From contig CM050454.1 of NCBI GenBank assembly GCA_027563935.2, positions 22,875,501-22,939,500 of the forward strand: a DNA stretch of 64,000 nucleotides, written 5' to 3'. A program made the position numbers and the translations under genes. A model generated the notes under the pieces. The model saw only the letters and a program-made list of their open reading frames with translations. It did not search any database and was not told the origin of the DNA. How positions within the stretch are numbered: the stretch's first letter is position 1; each line of letters opens with the position of its first letter. Of the stretch, positions 48,001 through 58,000 are shown piece by piece. This DNA is from Costus lasius (lineage: Eukaryota; Streptophyta; Magnoliopsida; Zingiberales; Costaceae).

Positions 48001-48968
48001 GCAACCCGTGCCCCATTTCCTACTCGTAGGTCCACCTCATGCTGTCCCACCTGCCTTCTTCTCTTGAGTTCCTGTACATTTGAACAAATGTGAACTCCAC
48101 ATGCAGTGTCCAACACCCATGATATAGAAGAAGATGAAAACATGACTTCAGTCATGTAAATACCTGAGCCAGAAGCGATGCTTCCCCTCTTATCTCCTTG
48201 GAGCGCTTTACAGTCCTTTTTCCAGTGACCCAGCTGGCCACAGTGGAAACATCTGTATTCCTTGGACCGCTTCACCTTTTGCTTCAGAGCCTTGCTGTAA
48301 TTCTTGACAGGGGTCTTGCCCTTCTTCCCCTTCTTCTTGTTCCTTGAAGGAACCATTAAGACAGAGGTCGAAGGCTTTCCCTTCAGAGTTTCCTCAGTAG
48401 TCAAGAGCATATTCAGCAGCTCTGCCGGAGTACAATCGATTTTGTTCATATTAAAGTTAATGATGAACGCGTCGAATGAGGGCGGGAGAGACTGCAGAAT
48501 AATGTCTACAGCAAGCTCCTGATTGATGGTATGCCCCAGTTTCTCTAGAGCTTCCTTGTGCCCAATCATCTTGAGCACATGAGCTCCCACTGGGCTCCCT
48601 TCAGCCAGTTTGCTCTGAAAGAACAGCTTTGTCAAATTATAGCGTTCTGTCCTCGCCTGTGCAGCATACAGCATCTTGAGGTTCGCTATCATGTCTATAG
48701 CAGACATATCCTCATGCTGACGCTGCAGCGGTGGCGTCATAGACGCTAGCATCAGGCAAGCGACATCAATGCTATCATTGACGTGCTTTTCATAGGCTTC
48801 CCGAACCGCCCTTGCGGCGTTCAGAGCGGGCTGAGGCGGTATCGCCGTCTTGAGGACATACAGTTTCCTCTCTGCCTTAAGAACAATCTTAAGGTGTCCA
48901 AACCAGTCTGAGAAGTTTGGCCCAGCAAACTTCTCCCTTTCCAGTAGGGATCGCACATTGAAGTTCAT
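45084..48968 (-). CDS. Copia gag-pol polyprotein of D (RT active site mutated)
   Basis: A 1,294-residue ORF, full length for the family. Gag starts MNFNVRSLLEREKF; zinc knuckle about 240-253; protease LDTACG about 287; integrase HHCC and D,D(35)E; RT; RNase H ending ...MGLRFLNH. The RT catalytic box reads YVND at residues 968-971 where A, C and E have YVDD. Replacing the first Asp of this pair is expected to abolish polymerisation. The codon change (plus-strand C to T at 46061) is at a CpG. Also unusual: DFRRYGY for DFSRYGY in integrase and WICKF for WIRKF in RNase H. The ORF start is the ATG 22 bases after a TTGTAG/TATCTAC region shared by all copies. Probably expressible but not self-replicating. 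Confidence 0.95.
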   Translation of the reverse strand: MNFNVRSLLEREKFAGPNFSDWFGHLKIVLKAERKLYVLKTAIPPQPALNAARAVREAYEKHVNDSIDVACLMLASMTPPLQRQHEDMSAIDMIANLKMLYAAQARTERYNLTKLFFQSKLAEGSPVGAHVLKMIGHKEALEKLGHTINQELAVDIILQSLPPSFDAFIINFNMNKIDCTPAELLNMLLTTEETLKGKPSTSVLMVPSRNKKKGKKGKTPVKNYSKALKQKVKRSKEYRCFHCGQLGHWKKDCKALQGDKRGSIASGSGIYMTEVMFSSSSISWVLDTACGVHICSNVQELKRRRQVGQHEVDLRVGNGARVAAVAVGDYFISLPSGLVLELDNCYFVPSITKNIISIPALVRKGFSFECNISKYVLSLDNIVYATGSINNGLFMLDMESSIQNIDNKKAKYADDSTLLWHSRLGHINKKRIKRLHDHGLLGSFSYEEIDTCKACLMDKMTKSPFPNKGQRASGLLDLIHSDVCGPFSKHARGGYQYFITFTDDFRRYGYVYLMRHKSESFDKFKEFKNEVQNQLGRNIKALRSDRGGEYLSHEFTDYLKECGIISQLTPPGTPQWNGVSERRNRTLLDMVRSMMSQVTLPYSFWGFALETAAKVLNRVPSKAVSKTPYELWYGKQPSLTFIRIWGCEAYVKKLASGKLESRSDKCIFVGYPKETKGYYFYDPKENKVFVARTAIFLEKESLLQEASGREIKLDENPEEGQSAQVQLDEPEPVEQVIEQPEAQISWEPRRSGRIRRQPECYDGVYIIDHDEPLTYADAVSGPESARWLEAMRAEMDSMSDNQVWDLVDPPPGVIPIGCKWIFKKKIDMDGNVVTYKGRLVAKGFKQIYGIDYDETFSPVAMFKSIRILFAIAAYYDYEIWQMDVKTAFLNGNLDEDVYMTQPEGFTNPSDRHKICKLKKSIYGLKQASRSWNIRFDESIFEFGFIKNEDDPCVYKRFSGSVITFLVLYVNDILIIGNDIPEMHAVKAWLRKCFQMKDLGEAAYVLGVKIYRDRSKRLLGLCQSTYIDKVLERFHLENSKRGYLPVRHGLNLSKSQCPQTQTEKDEMDNTPYASAIGSIMYAMLCIRPDVAYGLSVTSRFQSNPGVAHWIAVKNILKYLRRTKDMFLIYGGQEELSIEGYTDASFQSDQDDFRSQSGYVFSLNGGAVVWKSFKQSTVADSTTEAEYVAASEASKEAVWICKFVRELGVVPSSADPLVIFCDNTGAIAQAKEPRSHQKSKHIQRRFHLIREIIDRGEIKVCKVHTDDNLADPLTKPLAQQKHEKHCNNMGLRFLNH

Positions 48969-49276
48969 GGTGTTCGTTGCTGCAGGTATCTACAACAATG
49001 CAAGAACAGCAAGGTCAGTATCAATGTTAAGAATCAATCAGGACTTAAGAAAGATTCTTTTTCTCACTATTTTATCTGGCTGAAAAATCCAGCAAAACAG
49101 CCCGAAAGAGTAAACACTCTTTTAGTGAGATGGGATCCAGATTTCATACTTGGTCTCCGCGTCCCGCTCAGGCGAGATAAGATGCACAGAGAGTACAAGC
49201 ACTAATCTCTGGTAGGCTGCCTGCCAATCGCCAACCCGTGCGATTCCCCTTCATCTGGGCAATCCAGCAGACTGTG

Positions 49277-50054
49277 CCAACTGAGTTGGTACAACACAAT
49301 CTCTGACCCCACAGATGGCTGCCTCCATGCGCTACCATATGCGCCACATATGTAGCCTACATGGTCAAGCTGACCCGACCTACTCCCTGGACCACCATGT
49401 GCTATGCTGAGCAACGAGAAGCGATAAATCCCTTCTCTGTAACACGCAGGTGTAATCCCGCACCGTCTGAAGATAGATGGACGTGCCCACTGAGTGGGTA
49501 CAACACGGCTCCAACGATAATCAGAACAGTGAGGTTTCGCGTCAGAAGGCTAACGAGCTTGATATTTTAGCGTTGGATTTTAACGGTCTTTTATCTTCTT
49601 CACTATCATGCAATTCCTATGGTGATAGCAGAAGATAAATAAATCATGCTGTTCTACTTATTTAAACAAATAAAAGAAAGCATGAATCTTATGTGGTAAA
49701 AGCCCATAGCCTAAGTAAGACCTTAAAACTTAAGTCTTCACTTGCTTTTCTTCATGGGTCTTTTGCTGCTCATTTGGCCCAAACCAGGGCCCAAGTGCCA
49801 TCTGTAGCTCAGGTGCGCCTACCAGGGAAAATGCGCCTGGTCCCAGAGTCGAACCCTGGACCTCCCACCTGGTCAAGCCTCTGCTGCAAGCGCCTCTGCC
49901 AAGTGTGCTCTGTGCTCTTGTCTGATTAATTTACAAATTAATCTATCTAGACAAGATTGACTCGCAGGTCAATTACATTTTATAAATTAAATAGAAGGTG
50001 ATACGCAGATCACAATTAAAAATAATTTACAAAAAGATTCCAGGCACGCAGGCC
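49277..50054 (-). other. Leader elements of D: palindromes, tRNA-like segment, hairpin array
   Basis: Near-palindromes CCAACTGAGTTGG (49277-49289) and CCCACTGAGTGGG (49486-49498). tRNA-like boxes: minus-strand GGTTCGACTC near 49850 and TGGCAGAGGCG near 49893. Hairpins at 49957-49972 (TTGAC/GTCAA), 49998-50013 (GTGAT/ATCAC, loop CTGCGT) and 50043-50054 (GGC/GCC, loop CTGCGT). Confidence 0.6.
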
Positions 50055-50765
50055 CCAGCACAGCACACATTAAACATGGGCAGCCCACATAAGACTAAAT
50101 AAACATACATATGGCATCATACATCATGTGATCCAATCATGAAAAATAAAATTTTTGAAAAACCCCATTGAGATTAATTTTATTTTTCCTTATTAGCCTT
50201 ACTACCTTACAACGGTCCATTACTAGGGATCCACTCATCGAACCTAGTCAGATCCTGTGCCCTTACATGCACCAAGTCCTAACTGACTTGAGTCGACCAA
50301 AAGGTCAACAATGCATGCGCCAAGGGCTGAACGACCACAATGAGGTCTGGCAAGCGGGTGTGACCCCGGGCCTAACTCATGTGCGTTCATAGGTTGTCTC
50401 AATCAGACATCGCTACACGCCTGTCTGCAGTCGACCTATAGCCATCTGATGCTTGCGCACAGATGCTATCTGGTCGACCCATCAAGGCTGTCAGATAGTC
50501 TGATCAGACTGTTGGATCTAACCTGGGGAATGATTTCAACCCTAATAACCCGTCTAAGGGTTTACAGCAGGGCCTTAGATCTAATGTTAGTCGCGCATGT
50601 GATCCATTTTTGAGAAAACAAACATGCGCCAACATGCATGCGCAAATGAAACATAAAATAGGTTTCTACATGAAACATATTAACATGATAAAATTACGCA
50701 TGATATAGATCTAAACATTCATGGAACACAAAATCAAAGCAATCATATAATTGCGCATGTAACCT

Positions 50766-50777
50766 GCTCTGATACCA
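50766..50777 (-). promoter_or_regulatory. Primer binding site of D
   Basis: Minus strand TGGTATCAGAGC, perfect initiator-Met tRNA complement, two bases from the LTR. Confidence 0.92.
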
Positions 50778-50779
50778 AT

Positions 50780-51604
50780 TGCAGGGAACCCCTTTCATGA
50801 GGGGTGCGAAACCCTAAAGTGGCGCAACATGATAGGCAGCGGATTCAAGGGTCAAAGAGCATGCATTATATGATCAACTTTCGAAAACATGAATAGAGAA
50901 GATGCGATTCATACCATAGCCATTTCAAGATGGCGCCTTGGAAGCAAGAGAACAACGAAGGTCTCCTCCAAATCGTCACACACAAGATGAGCGACGGCTT
51001 GCTTCTTGTCGTCCCTTGTGCTAGCAAGGATCATCCAAGATGTCTCTGATCGAAAGGAAAGGGATGGAGATATCGATCTCTCTTGGCCGAATCTTCCTCT
51101 ATGCTTCAAGTTGTCGCCGCACACCAAAAGGTGTCAAGAGGAATGAGTTTGAGTGACGAGAATAGAGAACCCTATATTCGAACGTGAGCCATCTCCAAGT
51201 GGAGATCATGGTTACTAAAAATAGCAACCACTCATCGCTCCAATGTTCACACCAAGTGAACATGTCGCCACGCCTTGAACCATGCGCTCATTTCATGAGC
51301 TGGTTCAATTTGGTTCGGTTTAAGAACCAATCAAGCCAAGCAATCAAGTCTAGATCTCAAATAAACCCTAAGGCTCCAGATCTAACCGTTGATCTCTTGA
51401 TGCTTCTGATCTCACCGATCTAGCATCTATTCTCTAGATCGAAGCTTACCGATCTCAAGCCCTAATCAATCAAACATGATCAGACCAGATCTCACTTACA
51501 ATCAGAGATCAAATCCCTTTAAACTGAACTTAAACAATTCAGTCCACACGATCTGACTTAAGTAAGCCATATCATCAAATTGTGCGACCCTGAGGGTTTC
51601 CTTT
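50780..51604 (-). repeat. 5' LTR of D, 3' half
   Basis: 825 bp from the LTR end next to the primer site up to CCTTT (51600-51604), where E begins. Matches 43392-44216 with 7 substitutions. Confidence 0.95.
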
Positions 51605-53320
51605 TGTTGGAGTATGCCCTTAAGGCTAATGTTTGAGGCCTTTGGGATTGTATAAGTATCATGTAATAAACTTTTGTGTTTATAAAGGCATGGTTATTAT
51701 TCAGGTTGTTACCTTGTCTGCTGTAATAAGTGTACTACTGAATAATGTCTCAAAGCTGTTCAGCTTGGCTGACATGCTCTATGTCCTTAGTCGAGATATC
51801 TTGGTGAACATGAGACAGCCTTGATATGATTGAGACTAATATGAGTGCTAATCTTATAGGATGCTTCGAGCATGGAATAAGATGTAGACTCATGGGTACA
51901 TTGGATGTACTGGACAGACCCTACTAGGATATTCCATTGCTTGTCACAATGTGAATATTCCTTGTAAGCACTAAGTGGCACATGTCCTCTGACTTGAGAT
52001 CATTTGTGTTTCTAAATGATGATTGTCATTGTCTTGAGGTAGTTCAATATCATTTGAAACATAATGATTATAGACTATCTTGGATGGTGAGCTTGAATCA
52101 TGTTAGGGCACTAGTGATAGACATAGGATTGCCGTCTCCTTGTTTAAGGAGTGTGATGTTCTAAAGGGCCCCCCTTATATGAGATGATTGAGAAAGTGTA
52201 TGGCCATACCCAGATGACTATGTTGATCTGATCTAATCATGCTCATTGTATTGGAGTAACAAGCTTGACTCGCTTGTCCAATAAGAACATCCAGTGGCAA
52301 AGGATGCTTGTATGCCTTGTGATGTTGATTCACCTTGTGCTGTGATTTGGGTGTAGTCTTGGAAGACTCTTTCCTTTATATCGGGAGACAGTGATGTGTT
52401 GCTAGATACCCCTCACTGATTGTGATAACGAGAGTTATCGTTACCGACATTTAAAGGAAACCCTTAGGGTCGCACAATTTGGTGATATGGCTTACTTGAG
52501 TCAGATCGTGTGGACTGGATTGTTTTGATTCAGTTTAAAGGAGTTTAAACTCTGATTGTAAGTGAGATCCAGTCTGATCATGTTTGATTGATTAGGGCTT
52601 GAGATCGGTAAGCTTCGATCGAGAGTGTGGATGCTAGATCGGTGAGATCAAGAGCATCATGAGATGTACGGTTAGATCTTGAATCTTCATGGTTCATAGA
52701 GATTTAGACCATGGCTTGGGTTGGTTCTTTTGGTCTTTGGACCAATTGGAATTGAACCGAATTCAATTGATCCGGTTCACATTTGTGTTCGATTGGTTCA
52801 ATTGAATTGGCGTTGGGGATAAGTTCACAAGACATGAACGCATGTCTTGATGACTTTCCTTAAAGGGAAGTCTTGAAAACGCCTAACGCCAAATAACGCA
52901 AAAGCTTAATGTTCCTTGTGTCTTTCGAAGCTCTCTCTCATGGGTGGTGTGTGGACGATCTTGGAGAAGAGCTCTCGGCGACAAGGAAGAACATCTCATC
53001 TCCTCAACACCAAAGGGCACCTTGGCAATTGTTGCTAGCACATCAAGTTGCGCAAGAAGTAAGCCATCATCCTTTGTGTGTGTCTTCTTTGGAGGAGAGC
53101 CCTCTTCGGCCTCTAGCTTCCAAGCCGCCACCCTTACATGGCTATGGTAAAAGATCTCAAACTTGATCTTTGGTTAATTATAAAGTTGATCATTTACATG
53201 AGTTCATGCAAACGATTTTATTGAAACTCTAGAAGAATACATTTCCGCATGTTCTAGGGTTTGCCCCCCTCTTGAAAGGGGTTTTTCATGCTTGCGCTCC
53301 CCCTTGAAGGGGACCCTTCA
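51605..53320 (+). repeat. 5' LTR of E (1,716 bp)
   Basis: TGTTGGAGTATGCCC ... GGGGACCCTTCA. Differences from the 3' LTR seen near 52263 (C/G), 52940 (A/G) and 53006 (A/C). TTTATATC near 52375 may be the core promoter, followed by the inverted repeat GATAAC/GTTATC near 52425-52440. Confidence 0.96.
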
Positions 53321-53322
53321 AT

Positions 53323-53334
53323 TGGTATCAGAGC
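53323..53334 (+). promoter_or_regulatory. Primer binding site of E
   Basis: TGGTATCAGAGC, perfect initiator-Met tRNA complement. Confidence 0.93.
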
Positions 53335-54063
53335 AGGTTATGCATGAATCATGTGGTTGCTTTAAGTGATCCTTGTTTGCGCTTGCAATGTTTAGATCTA
53401 TGTACATGCCGAATAAACTACATGCTAGTTTAAAACTCTTAGATGTAGGTTTATCTTTGAATTGCGCATGTATAATGTTATGGTAAGCGCTTGTTCATGT
53501 TTTGAAAAGGAAAAGCCTTATCTTGCGCACCCATTAGATCTAAAGCGTCTACTATAATCCCTTAGATGGGTTGGTAGGGTTGAAAGCATAATCTAAATAG
53601 ATCCAAGTCTGATCAGACCATCTGACAGCTCAGATGGGTTGACCTGATAGCACCTATGCGCATGCACTGGGTGGCTATAGGTTGACTGCATCAAGGGCGT
53701 GTAACGAGGTCTGGTTGAGACAACCAATGAACACTCTTGAGTTAGGCCCGGGGTCACACCCGCTTGCCAAAACTCTTGAAGGTGGTTCAGCCCTTGGCGG
53801 ATGCATGGTTGACCATTAGGTCAACTCGGGTCAGTTAGGACTCGGTGCATGCAAGGGCAGTGGATCTGACTAGATGTATGAGTGGATCCCTATCAATGGA
53901 CCATTGTAAGGTTGTAGGACTGATAAGAAAATTCAAATTATGCCAATGGGGTTTTTCAAAATTTTATTTTCTTTTAGTTGGATCACATGTGGAATGTTTG
54001 ATGCCATGTGCTTGTTTATTTATTCTTATGTGGGCCGCCCATGTTAATTGTGTGCTGTGCTGG

Positions 54064-54157
54064 GGCCTGCGAGCCTGGGATTATACTTGTAAGATAATAT
54101 TATTGTGATCTGCGAATCACATTTTTTAATCTATTGTATAATTGACCTGCGAGTCAA
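54064..54157 (+). other. Triple hairpin array in leader of E
   Basis: GGC-CTGCGA-GCC (54064-54075), GTGAT-CTGCGA-ATCAC (54105-54120), TTGAC-CTGCGA-GTCAA (54142-54157). In this copy all three hexaloops are the identical CTGCGA. The tRNA-like segment found after the array in other copies is largely replaced here (54200-54280). Confidence 0.65.
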
Positions 54158-54557
54158 AGCTTGTCTAGATAGATCAAATTGTATTTGATTAGACAAGAGC
54201 ACAAATGCACACATCCCAAAGGGGCATTCAGCTGGTGGCGCACCTGAGGTGCTCTTGGCGCTAGGGCCCTGGGTTGGACCAGATGAGATGCAAATGGAGC
54301 TCAAGTGAAGACTTAAGTAAAATTAAGGTCTTACTTAGGGTTCATGGGCATTTACCACATAAGATCAGCATGCTTTCTTTTATTGCTTATTGCTTATATA
54401 AGTAGAATTGCATGTGTTTATCTTCTGCTATCACCATAGGACTTGCATGATAGTCAAGAAGATAAAAGACCGTTAAAATCCAACGCTAACATATCAAGCT
54501 CGTAAGCCTTCTGACGCGAAACCTCACCGTTCTGACTATCGTTGGAGCCGTGTTGTA

Positions 54558-54779
54558 CCCACTCAGTGGGCACGTCCATCTATCTTCAGACGGTGCTGGA
54601 TTTCACCTGCGTGTTACAGAGTAGGGATTTATCCCTGCTCGTTGCTCAGCATAGCACGTGGTGGTCCAGGGAGTAGGTCGGGTCAGCTTGACCATGTAGG
54701 CTACATATGTGGCGCATATGGTAGCACATGGAGGCAGCCATCTGAGGGATCAGAGACTGTGTTGTACCAACTCAGTTGG
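54558..54779 (+). other. Paired near-palindromes in leader of E
   Basis: CCCACTCAGTGGG (54558-54570) and CCAACTCAGTTGG (54767-54779), each preceded by GTGTTGTA and followed by CAC. Confidence 0.6.
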
Positions 54780-55086
54780 CACAGTCTGCTGGATTGCCCA
54801 GATGAAGGGGAATCGCACGGGTTGGCGATTGGCTGGGACAGCCTACCAGAAATTAGTGCTTGTCATCTTTGTGCATCTTATCTCGCCTGAGCGGGACGCG
54901 AAGACCAAGTATGAAATCTGGATCCCATCTCACTAAAAGAGTGTTACTCTTTCGGACTGTTTACTGGATTTTTCAGTCAGACAAAATAGTGAGAAAAGAA
55001 TCTTTCTTAAGTCCTGGATTGATTCTGAACATTGATACTGACCTTGCTGTTCTTGCATGTTGTAGATTCCTGCAGCAACGAACACC

Positions 55087-58000
55087 ATGAACTTCAATGT
55101 GCGATCCCTACTGGAAAGGGAGAAGTTTGCTGGGCCGAACTTCTCTGACTGGTTCGGACACCTTAAGATCGTTCTTAAGGCAGAGAGGAAACTGTATGTC
55201 CTCGAGAGGGCGATACCGCCGCAGCCCGCTCCGAACGCCGCAAGGGCGGTTCGGGATGCCTACGAAAAGCACGTCAATGATAGCATTGATGTCGCTTGCC
55301 TGATGCTAGCGTCTATGACGCCACCGCTGCAGCGTCAGCATGAGGATATGTCGGCTATAGAAATTATAGCGAACCTCAAGATGCTGTATGCTGCACAGGC
55401 GAGGACAGAACGCTATAATCTGACGAAGCTCTTCTTTCAGAGCAAACTGGCTGAGGGGAGCCCAGTGGGAGCTCACGTGCTCAAGATGATTGGGCACAAG
55501 GAGGCTCTAGAGAAACTGGGGCATACCGTCAACCAGGAGCTTGCTGTAGATATTATTCTACAGTCTCTTCCGCCTTCTTTCGATGCGTTCATTATTAATT
55601 TTAATATGAACAAAATCGATTGTACGCCGGCAGAGCTGCTGAATATGCTCTTGACTACTGAGGAAACTCTGAAGGGAAAGCCTTCAACCTCTGTCTTAAT
55701 GGTTCCTTCCAGGAACAAGAAGAAGGGGAAGAAGGGCAAGGCCCCTGTCAAGAACTACAGTAAGGCGCTGAAACAGAAGGTGAAGCGGTCGAAGGACAAC
55801 AGGTGTTTCCACTGTGGCCAGCTAGGTCACTGGAAAAAGGACTGTAAAGCGCTCCAAGGAGATAAGAGGGGAAGCATCGCTTCTGGCTCAGGTATATATG
55901 TGACTGAGGTCATGTTATCTTCTTCTACCATTTCATGGGTGTTGGACACCGCATGTGGAGTTCACATTTGTTCAAATGTGCAGGAACTCAAGAGAAGAAG
56001 GCAGGTGGGACAGCATGAGGTAGACCTACGCGTTGGAAACGGGGCACGGGTTGCTGCTGTTGCTGTAGGAGACTATTTCATTTCTTTACCATCTGGCATT
56101 GTATTAGAATTAAACAATTGTTATTTTGTACCCAGTATTACCAAGAATATTATCTCTATTCCTGCTCTTGTCAGGAAAGGATTTGCCTTTGAATGCAAGA
56201 TTTCAAAGTGTGTTTTATCTTATGATAATATTGTGTATGCAACTGGTTCAATTAACAATGGGTTATTCATGTTGGACATGGAAAATTCTGTACAAAACAT
56301 TGATAATAAGAAAGCCAAGTATGCTGATGACAGCACCTTGCTTTGGCATAGTCGTTTAGGCCATATAAACGAGAAGCGCATTAAGCGGTTGCATGATCAT
56401 GGACTGCTGGGATCATTCTCCTACGAGGAGATTGATACATGCAAAGCTTGTTTGATGGGTAAAATGACGAAGTCACCTTTTCCTCACAAAGGTCAAAGGG
56501 CTTCAGGTTTACTGGACCTTATACACAGTGATGTGTGTGGGCCATTTAGTAAACATGCCAGAGGTGGCTATCTGTACTTCATTACCTTTACTGATGATTT
56601 CAGTAGGTATGGGTATGTCTATCTAATGAGACATAAAAGTGAATCTTTTGACAAGTTCAAAGAATTCAAAAATGAAGTACAAAATCAGCTAGGCCGAAAT
56701 ATCAAGGCACTTCGTTCTGATCGAGGTGGTGAATACCTAAGTCGAGAATTTACTGACTATCTAAAGGAGTATGGGATTATCTCACAGCTCACTCCGCCAG
56801 GAACACCGCAATGGAATGGTGTGTCCGAGAGGAGAAATAGAACGTTACTTGATATGGTTCGTTCTATGATAAGTCAGGCTACTCTTCCATATTCCTTTTG
56901 GGGTTTTGCACTGGAAACAGCTGCAAAGGTACTAAACCGAGTGCCATCCAAGGCAGTTTCAAAGACGCCATATGAGTTATGGTATGGGAAACAGCCTAGC
57001 TTGACATTTATCAGGATCTGGGGTTGCGAGGCTTATGTCAAAAAGCTCGCCTCTGGGAAACTGGAGAGCAGATCTGAGAAATGTATCTTTGTCGGTTACC
57101 CTAAGGAAACTAAGGGTTATTATTTCTACGATCCCAAAGAGAACAAGGTATTTGTTGCTCGGACGGCCATATTTCTTGAGAAGGAGTTTCTTCTGCAAGA
57201 GGCCAGTGGGAGAGAAATAAAGCTGGATGAGAATCCAGAGGAAGGACAAAGTAGTCAAGCGCAGTTGGATGAGCCTGAGCCGGTTATTGAACAACCTGAG
57301 GCTCAGATATCATGGGAACCGCGAAGATCGGGAAGGATCCGTCGACAGCCTGAGCGCTATGACGGAGTCTACATCATTAACAATGATGAACCCCTTACTT
57401 ATGCGGATGCGGTCAGTGGACCGGAGTCAGCTAGATGGCTTGAAGCTATGCGAGCCGAAATGGACTCCATGTCAGATAACCAAGTCTGGGATTTGGTTGA
57501 TCCGCCTCCGGGAGTAATCCCTATAGGCTGTAAATGGATCTTCAAGAAGAAGATTGACATGGATGGTAACGTGGTTACCTATAAAGGCAGGCTAGTTGCG
57601 AAAGGTTTCAAACAAATCTACGGGATAGATTATGATGAAACTTTCTCTCCTGTAGCCATGTTTAAGTCTATTCGGATTCTTTTCGCGATAGCTGCATATT
57701 ACGACTATGAGATCTGGCAGATGGATGTGAAGACAGCTTTCCTTAATGGAAATCTGGATGAGGATGTGTATATGACACAACCTGAGGGTTTCACTAATCC
57801 ATCAGATCGTCATAAGATATGCAAGTTAAAGAAGTCCATTTATGGACTTAAGCAAGCATCAAGAAGCTGGAATATTCGTTTTGATGAATCAATCTCTGAG
57901 TTTGGTTTCATCAAGAACGAGGATGACCCGTGTGTATATAAGAGGTTTAGTGGGAGCGTGATTACATTCCTAATCCTCTACGTCGATGATATCTTGATCA

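Noticed and set aside
52909..53166. 85-codon ORF repeated at 60287-60544
   Set aside because: LTR sequence of E; differences between the copies include amino-acid changes without constraint.
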